Below are positions 16,824 to 26,581 of a stretch of DNA of 64,000 nucleotides, piece after piece; position 1 is the first letter of the stretch; each line of letters begins with the position of its first letter. The position numbers and the translations under genes are program-made. Source of the stretch: Xanthobacteraceae bacterium. Its GTDB lineage: Bacteria > Pseudomonadota > Alphaproteobacteria > Rhizobiales > Xanthobacteraceae. The notes beneath the pieces are model-generated. The model worked only from the letters and a program-made list of their open reading frames with translations, ran no database searches and was not told the origin of the DNA. The stretch is taken from the NCBI GenBank assembly GCA_024508855.1, contig JANINJ010000003.1:1-64000 (forward strand), written 5' to 3'.

Positions 16824-19343
16824 TTGCCGCATCAATCAATCGCTGCTCAGGCTCAGCCATCGCATCTTCCCATCGACGAATTGGCGCTCGCTGAAATCAA
16901 GAGCGCCATTCTTACCAAGCTGACTCTGGCGATCGGCCGAGACACTGCGATCGCAACGTCGCATGACTGGTATAAGGCAGCGGCCTTGGCGTTGCGTGAT
17001 CGTATCGTGCATCGCTGGCTGACGACCGGCAAAGAGGACTACGACGCCGGCCGCAAGCGCGTCTACTATCTCTCGCTGGAATTCCTGATCGGCCGCCTGT
17101 TCACCGATGCCCTCAACAACATGGGATTGCTGGCGGTGTTCAACGCCGCACTTGGCGATCTCGGCGTCGACCTCAACGAATTGCGCAAATGCGAACCTGA
17201 CGCCGCGCTCGGCAACGGCGGCCTTGGCCGACTCGCCGCCTGTTTCATGGAAAGCATGGCGACGCTGGGCATTCCCGCACTGGGCTACGGTATTCGCTAC
17301 GACTTCGGACTGTTCCGGCAGATCATCGCCGATGGCCGGCAGCAGGAATATCCCGACGAATGGCTCGCCTTCGGCAACCCCTGGGAATTTCCGCGCCGCG
17401 AGGTGGTATACGACGTCCACTTCGGTGGCCATGTCGACGTTGCAGCCGATGAAACGGGACGCGACCGCTACACGTGGCATCCCGCGGAAACCGTGCGGGC
17501 CGTCGCTTACGATACGCCGATCGTTGGATGGCGTGGCGCACACGTCAACGCGCTGCGGCTGTGGTCGGCGCGCGCGCCCGATCCGCTCCGGCTCGACATC
17601 TTCAATACCGGCGATCATCTCGGCGCGATGTCGGAGCAGGCGCGCGCGGAGGCGATCTGCAAATTTCTTTATCCCAACGACGAAACCGCCGCCGGACGCG
17701 AATTGCGCCTGCGGCAGGAGTATTTTTTCGTTTCGGCCTCGCTGCAGGATCTGATCAACCGGCATCTGCAGGCCGATGGTTTATTGACCACGCTGCCTGC
17801 CAAGGCCGCCGTACAGCTCAACGATACTCACCCCAGTCTCGCCGTCGCCGAACTGATGCGCATTCTCGTCGATCTTCACGGCATGGAGTGGGACGCAGCG
17901 TGGGACATCACCACCAACACGCTGTCATACACCAATCATACGCTATTGCCTGAAGCGCTCGAGGTCTGGCCGGTCGAACTGTTCGAGCGCACCCTGCCCC
18001 GTCACCTGCAGATCATCTACCGTATCAACGTCACGCATCTCGAACGTGCCGAGGCCGCCCGCCCGCATGACGGTGATTTTCGTTCGTCCGTATCGATCAT
18101 TGACGAGAACGCCGGCCGCCGCATCCGCATGGGCTATCTGGCGTTCGTCGGCGCCCATCGCATCAATGGCGTCTCGGCGATGCATTCCGAATTGATGAAG
18201 GAAACGGTGTTCCACGGACTGCATCAGCTTTATCCTGACCGCATCACCAACAAGACCAACGGCATCACCTTCCGCCGCTGGCTGTTGCTGGCCAATCCCG
18301 GTCTGACCGAACTGCTGTGCGAGGTTTGCGGCGACGGGCTGCTCGACGATCCGACACAGTTGGCGCGCGCCGAGCACCACGCCGGCGACGCCGTCTTCCA
18401 GCAGCGGTTTCGCGAGATCAAGCTGCGCAACAAAAGCGCGCTGGCGAAACTGATCGGCGAGAGACTTGGTATCGAAGTCGATCCGACTGCGCTGTTCGAC
18501 GTTCAGATCAAGCGCATCCATGAATACAAACGGCAGCTTCTGAATATCCTGGAGACGATCGCGCTGTATCAGGCCATCAAGGACGAGCCGGAACGCGACT
18601 GGGTGCCGCGCGTCAAGATCTTCGCCGGCAAGGCCGCCGCGAGCTACACCTACGCCAAGCTCATCATCAAGCTGATCAACGACGTGGCCAAGGTGGTCAA
18701 CAACGATCCGGTTGTCGCCGGCAGGTTGAAGGTCGTGTTTCTCGCCGACTACAATGTCAGCCTGGCGGAGGTGATCATTCCCGCCGCCGATCTGTCGGAA
18801 CAGATCTCGACCGCAGGCATGGAAGCCTCGGGCACCGGCAACATGAAGCTCGCGCTCAACGGCGCTCTCACCATCGGCACGCTGGATGGCGCCAATATCG
18901 AGATTCGCGATCATGTCGGCGCCGAGAATATCGCCATCTTCGGCATGACCGCGGAAGAAGTCGTCGTGCGCCGCGCGCGAGGCCTGGATGCCAGCGACGT
19001 CATCGCTGCGTCGCCCCGGCTGGCGCGTGTCATCGATGCCATCGCCGGTGGCGTCTTCTCGCCCGATGAGCCCGACCGCTTCGCCGCCATCGTCGAAGCG
19101 CTGCGCCACCGCGACCCTTATATGGTCAGCGCCGATTTCGACGCTTACTACGACGCCCAGCGTGCAATCGATGCCCGCTGGCGTGCAACCTCGGCCTGGT
19201 CGCGCGCCGCCATTCTCAATGTGGCGCGCATGGCGTGGTTCTCCTCGGACCGGACCATCCGCGAATACGCGGAAGATATCTGGGACGTGCCGGTGCCTCC
19301 GGAAGCGCAAACGCCGGTACGCCTGCAGCAGCGGCGCTCCTGA
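16824..19343 (+). CDS. glgP: Glycogen/alpha-glucan phosphorylase
   Basis: An 839-residue GT35 enzyme that releases glucose 1-phosphate from the non-reducing ends of glycogen or maltodextrins using phosphate. The pyridoxal phosphate lysine is K675 in EASGTGNMKLALNG, followed by TIGTLDGANIEI. The N-terminal substrate region ALGNGGLGRLAACF is intact. The start is TTG 16824, with AGGAA upstream, and no ATG is available nearby. Length is normal. Other glycogen genes (glgA, glgB, glgC, glgX) are not in the window, so it is an isolated copy here. Confidence 0.96.
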   Translation: MPHQSIAAQAQPSHLPIDELALAEIKSAILTKLTLAIGRDTAIATSHDWYKAAALALRDRIVHRWLTTGKEDYDAGRKRVYYLSLEFLIGRLFTDALNNMGLLAVFNAALGDLGVDLNELRKCEPDAALGNGGLGRLAACFMESMATLGIPALGYGIRYDFGLFRQIIADGRQQEYPDEWLAFGNPWEFPRREVVYDVHFGGHVDVAADETGRDRYTWHPAETVRAVAYDTPIVGWRGAHVNALRLWSARAPDPLRLDIFNTGDHLGAMSEQARAEAICKFLYPNDETAAGRELRLRQEYFFVSASLQDLINRHLQADGLLTTLPAKAAVQLNDTHPSLAVAELMRILVDLHGMEWDAAWDITTNTLSYTNHTLLPEALEVWPVELFERTLPRHLQIIYRINVTHLERAEAARPHDGDFRSSVSIIDENAGRRIRMGYLAFVGAHRINGVSAMHSELMKETVFHGLHQLYPDRITNKTNGITFRRWLLLANPGLTELLCEVCGDGLLDDPTQLARAEHHAGDAVFQQRFREIKLRNKSALAKLIGERLGIEVDPTALFDVQIKRIHEYKRQLLNILETIALYQAIKDEPERDWVPRVKIFAGKAAASYTYAKLIIKLINDVAKVVNNDPVVAGRLKVVFLADYNVSLAEVIIPAADLSEQISTAGMEASGTGNMKLALNGALTIGTLDGANIEIRDHVGAENIAIFGMTAEEVVVRRARGLDASDVIAASPRLARVIDAIAGGVFSPDEPDRFAAIVEALRHRDPYMVSADFDAYYDAQRAIDARWRATSAWSRAAILNVARMAWFSSDRTIREYAEDIWDVPVPPEAQTPVRLQQRRS

Positions 19344-19382
19344 GCGCAGATCGAACGGTCTGCCTTCCCTCTGCCGCACGCC

Positions 19383-19399
19383 ATAACCTGCCAGGTTAT
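19383..19399. promoter_or_regulatory. Palindrome ATAACCTG-C-CAGGTTAT, operator candidate
   Basis: A perfect 8-1-8 inverted repeat in the gap between glgP and the thioesterase gene, 73 bases before the thioesterase start. The form is typical of dimeric repressor sites such as those of TetR-type proteins. No matching regulator gene lies next to it. Confidence 0.4.
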
Positions 19400-19472
19400 T
19401 GAATTTGGCCGCTGGTTGCGCCATGCCTTGGCGGTAACTGACGCAACGCGCCCGACCAAATCCGGAGTCTCC

Positions 19473-20306
19473 ATGCTGACCAGATCGCCCGATGCCACAG
19501 AGCATGTATTCGACAAGGCAACGCATGTGGCTCCCGGAGACAGCCAGTGGAGCGGGCACACAAGCGACGATTACTGGGCCTTCATCGGCCCGTTCGGCGG
19601 CGCGACTGCAGCCACCATGCTGCACGCCATCATCGGTCACGCGCAGCGCGACGGCGACCCGCTGTCGCTCACGGTGAACTATTGCGCGCCGATCGCACGC
19701 GGCCCGTTCGATCTGGATGTACGTCTGATCCGGGCCAATCGCTCCACCCAGCATTGGTCCGTGGAGTTGACGCAGGGCGGCGAGGTTTCGGCATTCGCCA
19801 CGGCGGTGTTCGCGATACGCCGACCGTCGTGGTCGCATCAGCCACGGCAACGCCCCGATGCCACGAGCTTCGAACAGACGCGCCAATACCCCAAGAGTGC
19901 GCTGAAAATGTCGTGGGTCCATCAGTATGATTTTCGCTTCGTCGAAGGGCAACCGGTTCTCGACGGCGCCCCCCGCACCGAGCCGGCAAGTCCATTCTCC
20001 AAGCTGTGGATCGGCGATACCGTGCCCCGCCAGATCGATATGCTGTCGCTGATGTCGATGTCGGATGCATTCTTCGGTCGCGTCTTCCACGTCCGCGGCG
20101 AGATGGTGCCGTTCGGGACGGTGTCGCTGACGACATACTTCCATGTCGATGCCGAGGACCTTCGCACCGAAGACATCCGGCAGGTGCTGGCGATTGCCGA
20201 CGCAAGCAGCTTCCACAAAAGCTACGCGAACCAGACCGGCGAGTTGTGGTCACCGGGCGGACGCCTGTTGGCGACGACGCAGCAGATCGCGTATTTCAAG
20301 GTGTAG
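19473..20306 (+). CDS. Acyl-CoA thioesterase family protein (double hotdog)
   Basis: A 277-residue protein resembling the TesB-like double-hotdog thioesterases. The N-terminal half has FIGPFGGATAATMLHAI (compare GGYLAA-type motifs) and LSLTVNYCAPIARGPFDLDVRLIR. The C-terminal half has DMLSLMSMSDAFFGRVF and GTVSLTTYFHVDAEDL with a family-typical ending. The enzyme likely hydrolyses acyl-CoA to free acid and CoA in the cytoplasm. ATG 19473 is preferred over an upstream ATG at 19416 because CGGAG precedes it and the family begins here. It stands alone. Confidence 0.8.
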   Translation: MLTRSPDATEHVFDKATHVAPGDSQWSGHTSDDYWAFIGPFGGATAATMLHAIIGHAQRDGDPLSLTVNYCAPIARGPFDLDVRLIRANRSTQHWSVELTQGGEVSAFATAVFAIRRPSWSHQPRQRPDATSFEQTRQYPKSALKMSWVHQYDFRFVEGQPVLDGAPRTEPASPFSKLWIGDTVPRQIDMLSLMSMSDAFFGRVFHVRGEMVPFGTVSLTTYFHVDAEDLRTEDIRQVLAIADASSFHKSYANQTGELWSPGGRLLATTQQIAYFKV

Positions 20307-20366
20307 GTCCGCATCGGGGATTGATGCACGATCATCGGCCTTAGCGAAAATTGTCTTCCAAGAAAA

Positions 20367-20388
20367 AACAAACTCGAACGAGTTCGTT
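20367..20388. promoter_or_regulatory. Imperfect palindrome upstream of the type I secretion locus
   Basis: AACaAACTCG-AA-CGAGTTcGTT: inner 6-base arms match perfectly and three further pairs follow after one mismatch. It lies about 115 bases before the secreted-protein gene and is the only clear symmetric element in that 196-base gap. It could be a regulator site for the secretion operon. Confidence 0.35.
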
Positions 20389-20502
20389 TCCCCGCGTTAA
20401 GCACGCAATACGCAACTTTTGCGAGAGCCGAACCGTCCTTTCATCTCCATCGTTACTTCGATTGGGAGAACATCCCGCCATGCAACATCGAAGAGGTGAG
20501 AG

Positions 20503-21723
20503 ATGACCAATATTCTGGGAAATGACCTCGCTGCAAACCGTCTCGTCGAAGCCATTGCGGGCTCGACCGGCTCGCTGGTGCAATCAGATACATCGACGAG
20601 TCAGCTCAATGCGATTCCCCTGCTGGACACGGGGCTTTTGGGTGACCTGCCGACGCAGGATTTGACCGGCGGAGATATTGCAGGACAAGGCGCAACACTG
20701 CAGCCGATCCTCGACACAGCGAATACCACCGTTCTGGACGTCCACGAGGAGTTGGAAATCCTCGGCCACGAACTTGGTGTGCCATTTGCCGTTCATGGCG
20801 TCACCAGCACCGGAGAGGCGATAGGCCTCGGTCACATTGGCGATCCGTCAACGGCCACCGACGGTCACACCAATCTCGTCTCGGACGCGCTGAACGCTCC
20901 CGGCGATATTCTTTCGGGGGACACCGATCAGGCGATCTCGAATGTAGGTCACGATCTCACCGATACCGTCAATGCAGCCGCGCAATTGAAAGACACTCTG
21001 ATCTTTCCGACCGTCGGACAGGATCCCACCAACCCGGTGCCGGAACTGATCCAATCCGTCGGCCAGACCGTGCAGACATTGCCGTTGCTCGATATCAATG
21101 GCGGCGACAGTCCAGGTAGTGGGCTTCTCAGCGGGTCGGTCCTCGACGTTTCACATTCATCGACCAATCACCTGCTCGATATCGACCTGGGGCCGATCAC
21201 CAGCGGTAATAACCTTGTCTTGAATCTTCTCAGCGGAACCGAAGCAGGGCCACATCACGCCGCTGAACTCAACATCCTCGACGTTGGCCCCGACGGACCG
21301 CATCTCGGCGATCTCAGCATCCTGACCGGCCTGGGCGACACCGGCGTCGGCGGCTTGCTCAACGATGTCCTTGGCAACGTAGGTGGCACAACAGGTGGAT
21401 CATCCGGCGGGCTGCTGAACGAAGTCCTCGGCACCGTCGGCAGCGCGACCGGCGGTTCATCGGGTGGCTTGTTGAATGGCGTCCTCGGCAACCTGGGCGG
21501 CACGGCGGGCGGTTCATCCGGTGGTGCGGATGGCCTGGTCGGGCATGTGCTGAGCGCTCTTCCGGTTGGCGTTGGCAGCGTGCTCGACCCGGGGAGTACA
21601 TCGACACCTGCTACTCATGCCCCTGAAGCACTTCCGCTCCATGACATCGCGGCAATCCCGGACGTCGTGACCTCGCTGCTCGGTAACCAGCACGGTCTGC
21701 TTCACGACACCCATCTGATCTAA
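20503..21723 (+). CDS. Probable type I secretion substrate, Gly/Leu/Asp-rich, with 19-residue repeats
   Basis: A 406-residue protein with a striking composition: one Arg, one Lys, two Phe, no Cys, Trp or Tyr, and Met only at position 1, but many Gly, Leu, Asp, Thr, Ser and His. It has no N-terminal signal peptide. Residues 283-339 are three tandem copies of GGLLN-x-VLG-x-(V/L)G-x-(T/A)-x-GGSS. It is the first gene of a locus whose next two genes encode a type I secretion ATPase and adaptor, so export by that system is inferred; the Leu-rich C-terminus (GLLHDTHLI) may hold the signal. No RTX nonapeptides are seen. ATG 20503 follows GAGGTGAG. Function after export is unknown. Confidence 0.7.
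   Translation: MTNILGNDLAANRLVEAIAGSTGSLVQSDTSTSQLNAIPLLDTGLLGDLPTQDLTGGDIAGQGATLQPILDTANTTVLDVHEELEILGHELGVPFAVHGVTSTGEAIGLGHIGDPSTATDGHTNLVSDALNAPGDILSGDTDQAISNVGHDLTDTVNAAAQLKDTLIFPTVGQDPTNPVPELIQSVGQTVQTLPLLDINGGDSPGSGLLSGSVLDVSHSSTNHLLDIDLGPITSGNNLVLNLLSGTEAGPHHAAELNILDVGPDGPHLGDLSILTGLGDTGVGGLLNDVLGNVGGTTGGSSGGLLNEVLGTVGSATGGSSGGLLNGVLGNLGGTAGGSSGGADGLVGHVLSALPVGVGSVLDPGSTSTPATHAPEALPLHDIAAIPDVVTSLLGNQHGLLHDTHLI
21349..21519 (+). repeat. Three in-frame 57-base repeats
   Basis: Copies at 21349-21405, 21406-21462 and 21463-21519 each encode a 19-residue GGLLN...GGSS unit without gaps. Synonymous positions differ between copies, so the array is not a recent duplication and the protein pattern appears to be under selection. 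Confidence 0.85.
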
Positions 21724-21796
21724 CCCGAGGGCGGACGCGTGATAAGTATCGCGCGTCCACTGCCTCGTCGTCCCTCTAGCGGTGGGTGGACGTGCG

Positions 21797-23575
21797 ATGC
21801 CGATCCAATTCCGTCGCCTGAATGCGCTTCCTGACGAGCTCAGGCGCGCCCTTCGGCAGCACAGGTGGGCCCTGGGCGCGTTGATCTGCGCCAGCAGCAT
21901 GGTCAACCTTCTGATGTTGGTCGGACCTGTCTTCATGTTGCAGGTTTACGATCGCGTGCTTCCCAGCAAGAGCTTTGCGACCCTCGCGGGCCTGCTGTTC
22001 ATCGCCGTTGTTCTGTACATCGTGCAGGCGCTGGTCGATGCCATCCGCAACCGGCTATTGGCCCGATTGTCGGAAGCCTTCGATCTCTCGATTCGCGACC
22101 ACGTCTTCGAGGCCGTTCACCAATCGGCCCTCAAATCAACCCAAACCGACGGGCTGCAGCTCATCCGTGACCTCGATACGGTACGTGGATTCATTGCCGG
22201 CAGCGGCCCAATCGCCGCATTCGACCTGCCGTGGACACCGATCTACATCCTGGTGTGCTTTCTGTTTCATCCCTGGATGGGCGTTGCCGTGTTCGCCGGC
22301 GCAATCGTACTTTGCACCATCAACGCCGCGGCCGAAGTTTCCATCCGCAAACCGACCGGCAGGCTGATCGGAGAAATGAGTACGCGGCGAACGACCGCCG
22401 AAACCGCGTTCCGCCACGCCGAAACCATCCATGCACTCGGCATGAAACGGCGTCTCAATGACATCTGGTCGAGTCAAAGCTCCGCCTATCTGGACACGCA
22501 ACGACACCTCTCCGATCTCTCGAGTACTTTCGGCAGCGTCTCGAGATTTTGCCGCATGCTGATGCAGTCCGGCATCCTCGCAATCGGGGCGCTTCTGGTC
22601 ATCAACCAGCAGGCTACGGCGGGCGTCATGCTTGCCGCAACGATCCTGTCGATCCGTGCTCTCAGCCCGATCGAACTGGCGATCGCGAACTGGCGCTCGT
22701 TCATTGCGAGCCGAAACAGCTTTAAGCGCCTTCTCGAAACCTTCGACGACGCGAAAATATCCACGCCGACACCACTGCCCGCGCCTCGCCGCGAGCTTAA
22801 AGTGACCTCGGTCTCTGTCACGGTTCCCGATACCGGCGCGGTAGTTCTTCACGACGTGAGCTTCGCGTTGGCGGCGGGGCAAGCCGTCGCCGTCGTCGGC
22901 GCAAGCGGCTCGGGGAAATCCACTCTCGCCCGGGCGCTCGTCGGAGCCTGGCCTGCCGCACGTGGCGTCATCCGCATCGACGGCGCCGCGCTCGACCAGT
23001 GGGACCCCGTCGCCCGTGGGCAGCATATCGGCTTCGTGCCTCAGGATGTGGCCCTGTTTCGCGGCACGGTGGCCGAAAACATCACCCGTTTCACGCCAGC
23101 GCCGAATCCGGAGAAACTCATTGCAGCGGCCACCGCAGCAAATGTGCATGACCTGATCCTCAGTCTTCCCCACGGATACGAAACCGAGGTGGGCGATGGC
23201 GGCGTGTCCCTGTCGGGAGGGCAACGACAACGCATCGCGCTGGCGCGGGCACTCTATGGCGATCCTTTCCTGATCGTGCTGGACGAACCGAATTCGAATC
23301 TCGACACCGAGGGCGAACAGGCGCTGATCCGCGCCATCGTGAGCGCGCGATCCCGCGGCGCGATCGTGGTGCTGATCGCGCATCGCACCAAGGCGATCGA
23401 AGCGGCGAGTCATCTGCTGGTTCTAAATCAAGGACGCATGCACGCCTTCGGCGAAACCAAAGCCGTGCTGCCGCTGATTTCGCCGCGCCCGACCGCGCAA
23501 CCTGCAGCAGTGCAGAAGCCGCCGGCACGCCGCCGCAGCCGCGCCAGAAAGCAGGTGGCGGATGCAGCCGAATGA
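21797..23575 (+). CDS. Type I secretion ABC transporter (permease/ATPase, PrtD family)
   Basis: A 592-residue inner membrane exporter half-molecule. The N-terminal 300 residues carry about six membrane segments starting with MVNLLMLVGPVFMLQVYDRVLPS, typical of the PrtD/AprD family. The ATPase domain has Walker A GASGSGKST, the signature LSGGQRQ and Walker B LIVLDEPNSNLD. No C39 peptidase-like N-terminal domain is present, so substrates need not be processed. ATG 21797 is chosen; a GTG five codons earlier is possible. A basic tail (RRRSRARK) ends the protein. The adaptor gene overlaps it by 14 bases. No TolC-type gene lies in the window. Confidence 0.92.
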   Translation: MPIQFRRLNALPDELRRALRQHRWALGALICASSMVNLLMLVGPVFMLQVYDRVLPSKSFATLAGLLFIAVVLYIVQALVDAIRNRLLARLSEAFDLSIRDHVFEAVHQSALKSTQTDGLQLIRDLDTVRGFIAGSGPIAAFDLPWTPIYILVCFLFHPWMGVAVFAGAIVLCTINAAAEVSIRKPTGRLIGEMSTRRTTAETAFRHAETIHALGMKRRLNDIWSSQSSAYLDTQRHLSDLSSTFGSVSRFCRMLMQSGILAIGALLVINQQATAGVMLAATILSIRALSPIELAIANWRSFIASRNSFKRLLETFDDAKISTPTPLPAPRRELKVTSVSVTVPDTGAVVLHDVSFALAAGQAVAVVGASGSGKSTLARALVGAWPAARGVIRIDGAALDQWDPVARGQHIGFVPQDVALFRGTVAENITRFTPAPNPEKLIAAATAANVHDLILSLPHGYETEVGDGGVSLSGGQRQRIALARALYGDPFLIVLDEPNSNLDTEGEQALIRAIVSARSRGAIVVLIAHRTKAIEAASHLLVLNQGRMHAFGETKAVLPLISPRPTAQPAAVQKPPARRRSRARKQVADAAE

Positions 23576-24863
23576 TCTCAGCCGGTCGATCCATCGCCAT
23601 ACGCTTTCGGTTGTCATCGCCGGCGGCCTTCTGGTAGCGAGCGTGGGCATCATGGGGGCTGCCACGGAAATCGCAGGCGCGATCATTGCATCGGGTTCGC
23701 TGGTCGTGGAATCCAGCGTCAAGAAAATCCAGCACCCGACCGGCGGCGTGGTGAAGGAACTGCTGATCACCGAAGGCCAGCACGTCAACGCCGGCGATCT
23801 GCTGATCAAGCTCGATGAGACCGTAGCCCGCGCCAATCTGGCAGCAATCTCGAAGAGCTATTGGGAATTGCTGTCACGTAAATCGCGTCTGGAAGCCGAG
23901 CGAGATGGCGCCGATGAGCCTGAATTTCCCCCCGAACTCACCTCGGCGTCCAACGATCCCGCCGTCGCCTCTACCATGAATGGAGAGCGCCGGTTGATGA
24001 CCCTGCGTCGCGAAGCCCGCGACAATAACAAGAAGCAACTCAACGAGCGCATCGCCCAGCTCAAAGACGAAATTGTCGGGCGGCAGGAGCAACTGGAAGC
24101 CAAGCAGCGCGAGTCAGGTTTGATCGAAAAAGAACTGGTCGCCGTGCAGGGTCTCTGGGAACAGAAACTGGTCGCGATGCCACGCCTGACGACATTGCAG
24201 CGCGAAGCCGCGCGGCTGCTCGGCGACAAGGGACAACTGACGTCGGCGATCGCACAGGCGAAAGGCAAGATCGCGGAGACCACTCTTCAGATTACGCAGA
24301 TCGATGATGAATTCCGCCGGGATGTAGCGAAGGAGCTTGGCGACGTCCGGGCAAAATCCGAAGAGACGCTGGAGAAGCGCGTCGCTGCCAGCGACGTCGC
24401 AAACAAGATCGATATTCGTTCGCCGCAATCGGGCTTCGTGCATGATCTCAGCGTGCACACAAAAGGTGGCGTTGTCTCGCCGGGCGAAACGCTCATGGTC
24501 ATCGTCCCCGATAACGACAACCTGATCGTCGAGAGCAGGATCGCCCCGCAAGACATCGACCAGATCAAGCTCGACCAGGACGCCACCTTGCGATTCTCCA
24601 ACTTCAACCAGCGAACCACTCCCGAAGTGAACGGCAGGGTGGCGCGGATCGGCGCCGACATTTCACATGATGAGAAAAACGGCCCGGGCTATTTCGTCGT
24701 GCGGGTCAGCATTCCGGCGAACGAGGTCAAGCGCCTCGGCCGCGTTCATCTCGTACCGGGAATGCCGGTCGAGATATTCATCCAGACCCACGAACGAACC
24801 GTCCTGTCATATCTCATGCGGCCACTTGCCGATCAAATTCGACGCGCTTTCCGAGAAAAGTAG
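23562..24863 (+). CDS. Type I secretion membrane fusion protein (HlyD/PrtE family)
   Basis: A 433-residue adaptor with one N-terminal membrane anchor (LSVVIAGGLLVASVGIMGAA). It is followed by a lipoyl-like half (SSVKKIQHPTGGVVKELLITEGQHV), a long coiled-coil hairpin rich in Glu/Lys/Gln (about 110-270), the second lipoyl half (IDIRSPQSGFVHDL) and a C-terminal beta domain ending with GMPVEIFIQTHERTVLSYLMRPL, as in the AprE/PrtE family. It bridges the inner membrane ATPase to an outer membrane TolC-type channel. The start overlaps the end of the ATPase gene, so the two are translationally coupled. Confidence 0.92.
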   Translation: MQPNDLSRSIHRHTLSVVIAGGLLVASVGIMGAATEIAGAIIASGSLVVESSVKKIQHPTGGVVKELLITEGQHVNAGDLLIKLDETVARANLAAISKSYWELLSRKSRLEAERDGADEPEFPPELTSASNDPAVASTMNGERRLMTLRREARDNNKKQLNERIAQLKDEIVGRQEQLEAKQRESGLIEKELVAVQGLWEQKLVAMPRLTTLQREAARLLGDKGQLTSAIAQAKGKIAETTLQITQIDDEFRRDVAKELGDVRAKSEETLEKRVAASDVANKIDIRSPQSGFVHDLSVHTKGGVVSPGETLMVIVPDNDNLIVESRIAPQDIDQIKLDQDATLRFSNFNQRTTPEVNGRVARIGADISHDEKNGPGYFVVRVSIPANEVKRLGRVHLVPGMPVEIFIQTHERTVLSYLMRPLADQIRRAFREK

Positions 24864-24905
24864 TCCACTCTTCCTCCGTCCTCGCCAGAGAGGGTGGACA
24901 AACGA

Positions 24906-24929
24906 AAAGGGCGGCCACAGCCGCCCTTT
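24906..24929. terminator. Bidirectional terminator between secretion operon and pckA
   Basis: A perfect 10-bp stem, AAAGGGCGGC (24906-24915) and GCCGCCCTTT (24920-24929), with a CACA loop, lies between two convergent genes. On either strand the A/T-ended stem gives a short T-run, so it can serve both the adaptor gene and pckA. Confidence 0.8.
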
Positions 24930-24964
24930 CCTTTCAAACCTTATGTCGCACGCGCGAGCCGTGC

Positions 24965-26581
24965 TTACTCCGCCGCGAGCTTGACGTCGGGCGCAGCCGC
25001 CTTGACCTCGGCATCGACATGGTCTTCGAACTTGGCGAAGTTCTTCTGGAACATGCCGACGAGGTTGCGCGCGGTCTTGTCGAACTCGGCCTTATCCTTC
25101 CAGGTGTTGACCGGATCGAGGATTTCGCTCGGCACGCCCGGCAGCGCGGTCGGCACCGCGAAACCGAAATACTTGTCGGTGCGGAATTCGACGTTGCGCA
25201 GCGAACCATCGAGCGCGGCGGTGAGCAGCGCGCGGGTTACCTTGATCGGCATGCGGCTGCCGACGCCGTACTTACCGCCGGTCCAGCCGGTATTGACCAG
25301 CCAGCAGTCGACGTTGTGCTTGGCGATCAGTTCGCGCAGCAGATCGCCGTATTCGGCCGGGTGACGCGGCAGGAACGGCGAACCGAAGCAGGCCGAGAAT
25401 TCCGGCTGCGGCTCGTTGCCGAGACCACGCTCGGTGCCCGCGACCTTGGCGGTGTAACCGGAGAGGAAGTGATACATCGCCTGCGCCGGCGACAGCTTCG
25501 CGATCGGCGGCAACACGCCGAAGGCGTCGGCCGCGAGCATCACGAGGTTCTTCGGCTGGCCGGCACGGCCGGTGCGCGATGCATTGGGGATGAATTCCAG
25601 CGGATAGGCCGAGCGGGTATTCTCGGTCTTCGAGCCGTCGTCGAAATCGGGCTCGCGGGTTGCCGGATCGAGCACGACGTTCTCGAGCACCGATCCGAAA
25701 CGGCGACTCGCGGCATAGATCGCCGGCTCCGCTTCCTGCGACAGCTTGATGGTCTTGGCGTAGCAGCCACCTTCGAAATTGAAGATGCCATCCTTGCCCC
25801 AGCCGTGCTCGTCGTCGCCGATCAGCGTGCGCTTGGGATCGGCCGACAGCGTGGTCTTGCCGGTGCCGGAGAGGCCGAAGAAAATCGCGCTATCGCCGTT
25901 GGGGCCGACGTTGGCCGAACAGTGCATCGGCATCACGCCCTTGGCAGGCAGGTAGTAGTTCAGCGTGGTGAACACCGACTTCTTCATCTCGCCGGCATAA
26001 TAAGACCCGCCGATCAGGACGATCTTGCGGGCGAAATCGATAGCCACGACGTTTTCCGAACGCACGCCGTGACGTTTAGGATCGGCCTTGAAGCTCGGCA
26101 GATCGACGATCGTCAGTTCAGGTACGAAACCGGCAAGCTCGGCCGTTTCGGGGCGCCGCAGCAGCGTGCGGATGAACAGCGAATGCCACGCGAGTTCGGT
26201 GTAGACGCGGGTCTTGATCTGGAATGCCGGATCGGCGCCGCCGTAGAGGTCCTGCGCGAACAGCGACATGCCTTCGGCATGCTTGATGAAATCTTCGTAC
26301 AGCGCCTGGAACTGTTCCGACGTGATCGACTGATTGCCCGCCCACCACATCGTCTTGTCGGTTTCGGCGTCGCGAACGGTGAACTTGTCCTTCGGCGAAC
26401 GGCCGGTGAACTCGCCGGTTTCCGCGCACAGCACGCCGTCAACGGTCAATTCGGCTTCGCCCGCTTGAAGCGAATATTCGTAGAGTTGCGGCGTGCCGAG
26501 ATTCCAGCGCACCTCTTTGAGATTTTTGAAACCGAATTTGTCGGCGCCGAAAGCACCGTTACGTACACCCGTCTCTTGCAC
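24965..26581 (-). CDS. pckA: Phosphoenolpyruvate carboxykinase (ATP)
   Basis: A 538-residue enzyme that converts oxaloacetate and ATP to phosphoenolpyruvate and CO2, the entry step of gluconeogenesis from organic acids. The kinase loop is [12 protein letters not shown], preceded by HCSANVG and followed by LIGDDEHGW; the substrate arginine motif [10 protein letters not shown] is near the N-terminus. The start is GTG 26581, with a strong AGGAGG eight bases upstream. In Rhizobiales pckA commonly lies divergent to chvI/chvG, as here, although a HugZ-like gene sits in between on the same strand as pckA. Confidence 0.97.
   Translation of the reverse strand: MQETGVRNGAFGADKFGFKNLKEVRWNLGTPQLYEYSLQAGEAELTVDGVLCAETGEFTGRSPKDKFTVRDAETDKTMWWAGNQSITSEQFQALYEDFIKHAEGMSLFAQDLYGGADPAFQIKTRVYTELAWHSLFIRTLLRRPETAELAGFVPELTIVDLPSFKADPKRHGVRSENVVAIDFARKIVLIGGSYYAGEMKKSVFTTLNYYLPAKGVMPMHCSANVGPNGDSAIFFGLSGTGKTTLSADPKRTLIGDDEHGWGKDGIFNFEGGCYAKTIKLSQEAEPAIYAASRRFGSVLENVVLDPATREPDFDDGSKTENTRSAYPLEFIPNASRTGRAGQPKNLVMLAADAFGVLPPIAKLSPAQAMYHFLSGYTAKVAGTERGLGNEPQPEFSACFGSPFLPRHPAEYGDLLRELIAKHNVDCWLVNTGWTGGKYGVGSRMPIKVTRALLTAALDGSLRNVEFRTDKYFGFAVPTALPGVPSEILDPVNTWKDKAEFDKTARNLVGMFQKNFAKFEDHVDAEVKAAAPDVKLAAE

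Noticed and set aside
17943-20216. 757-codon open frame on the minus strand across glgP and the thioesterase gene
   Set aside because: It crosses two well-supported genes and a gap, and its product shows no domain or normal composition.
21349-21519. Tandem repeats considered as a CRISPR or minisatellite
   Set aside because: The 57-base units are contiguous, in frame, have no spacers and code for a conserved protein pattern.
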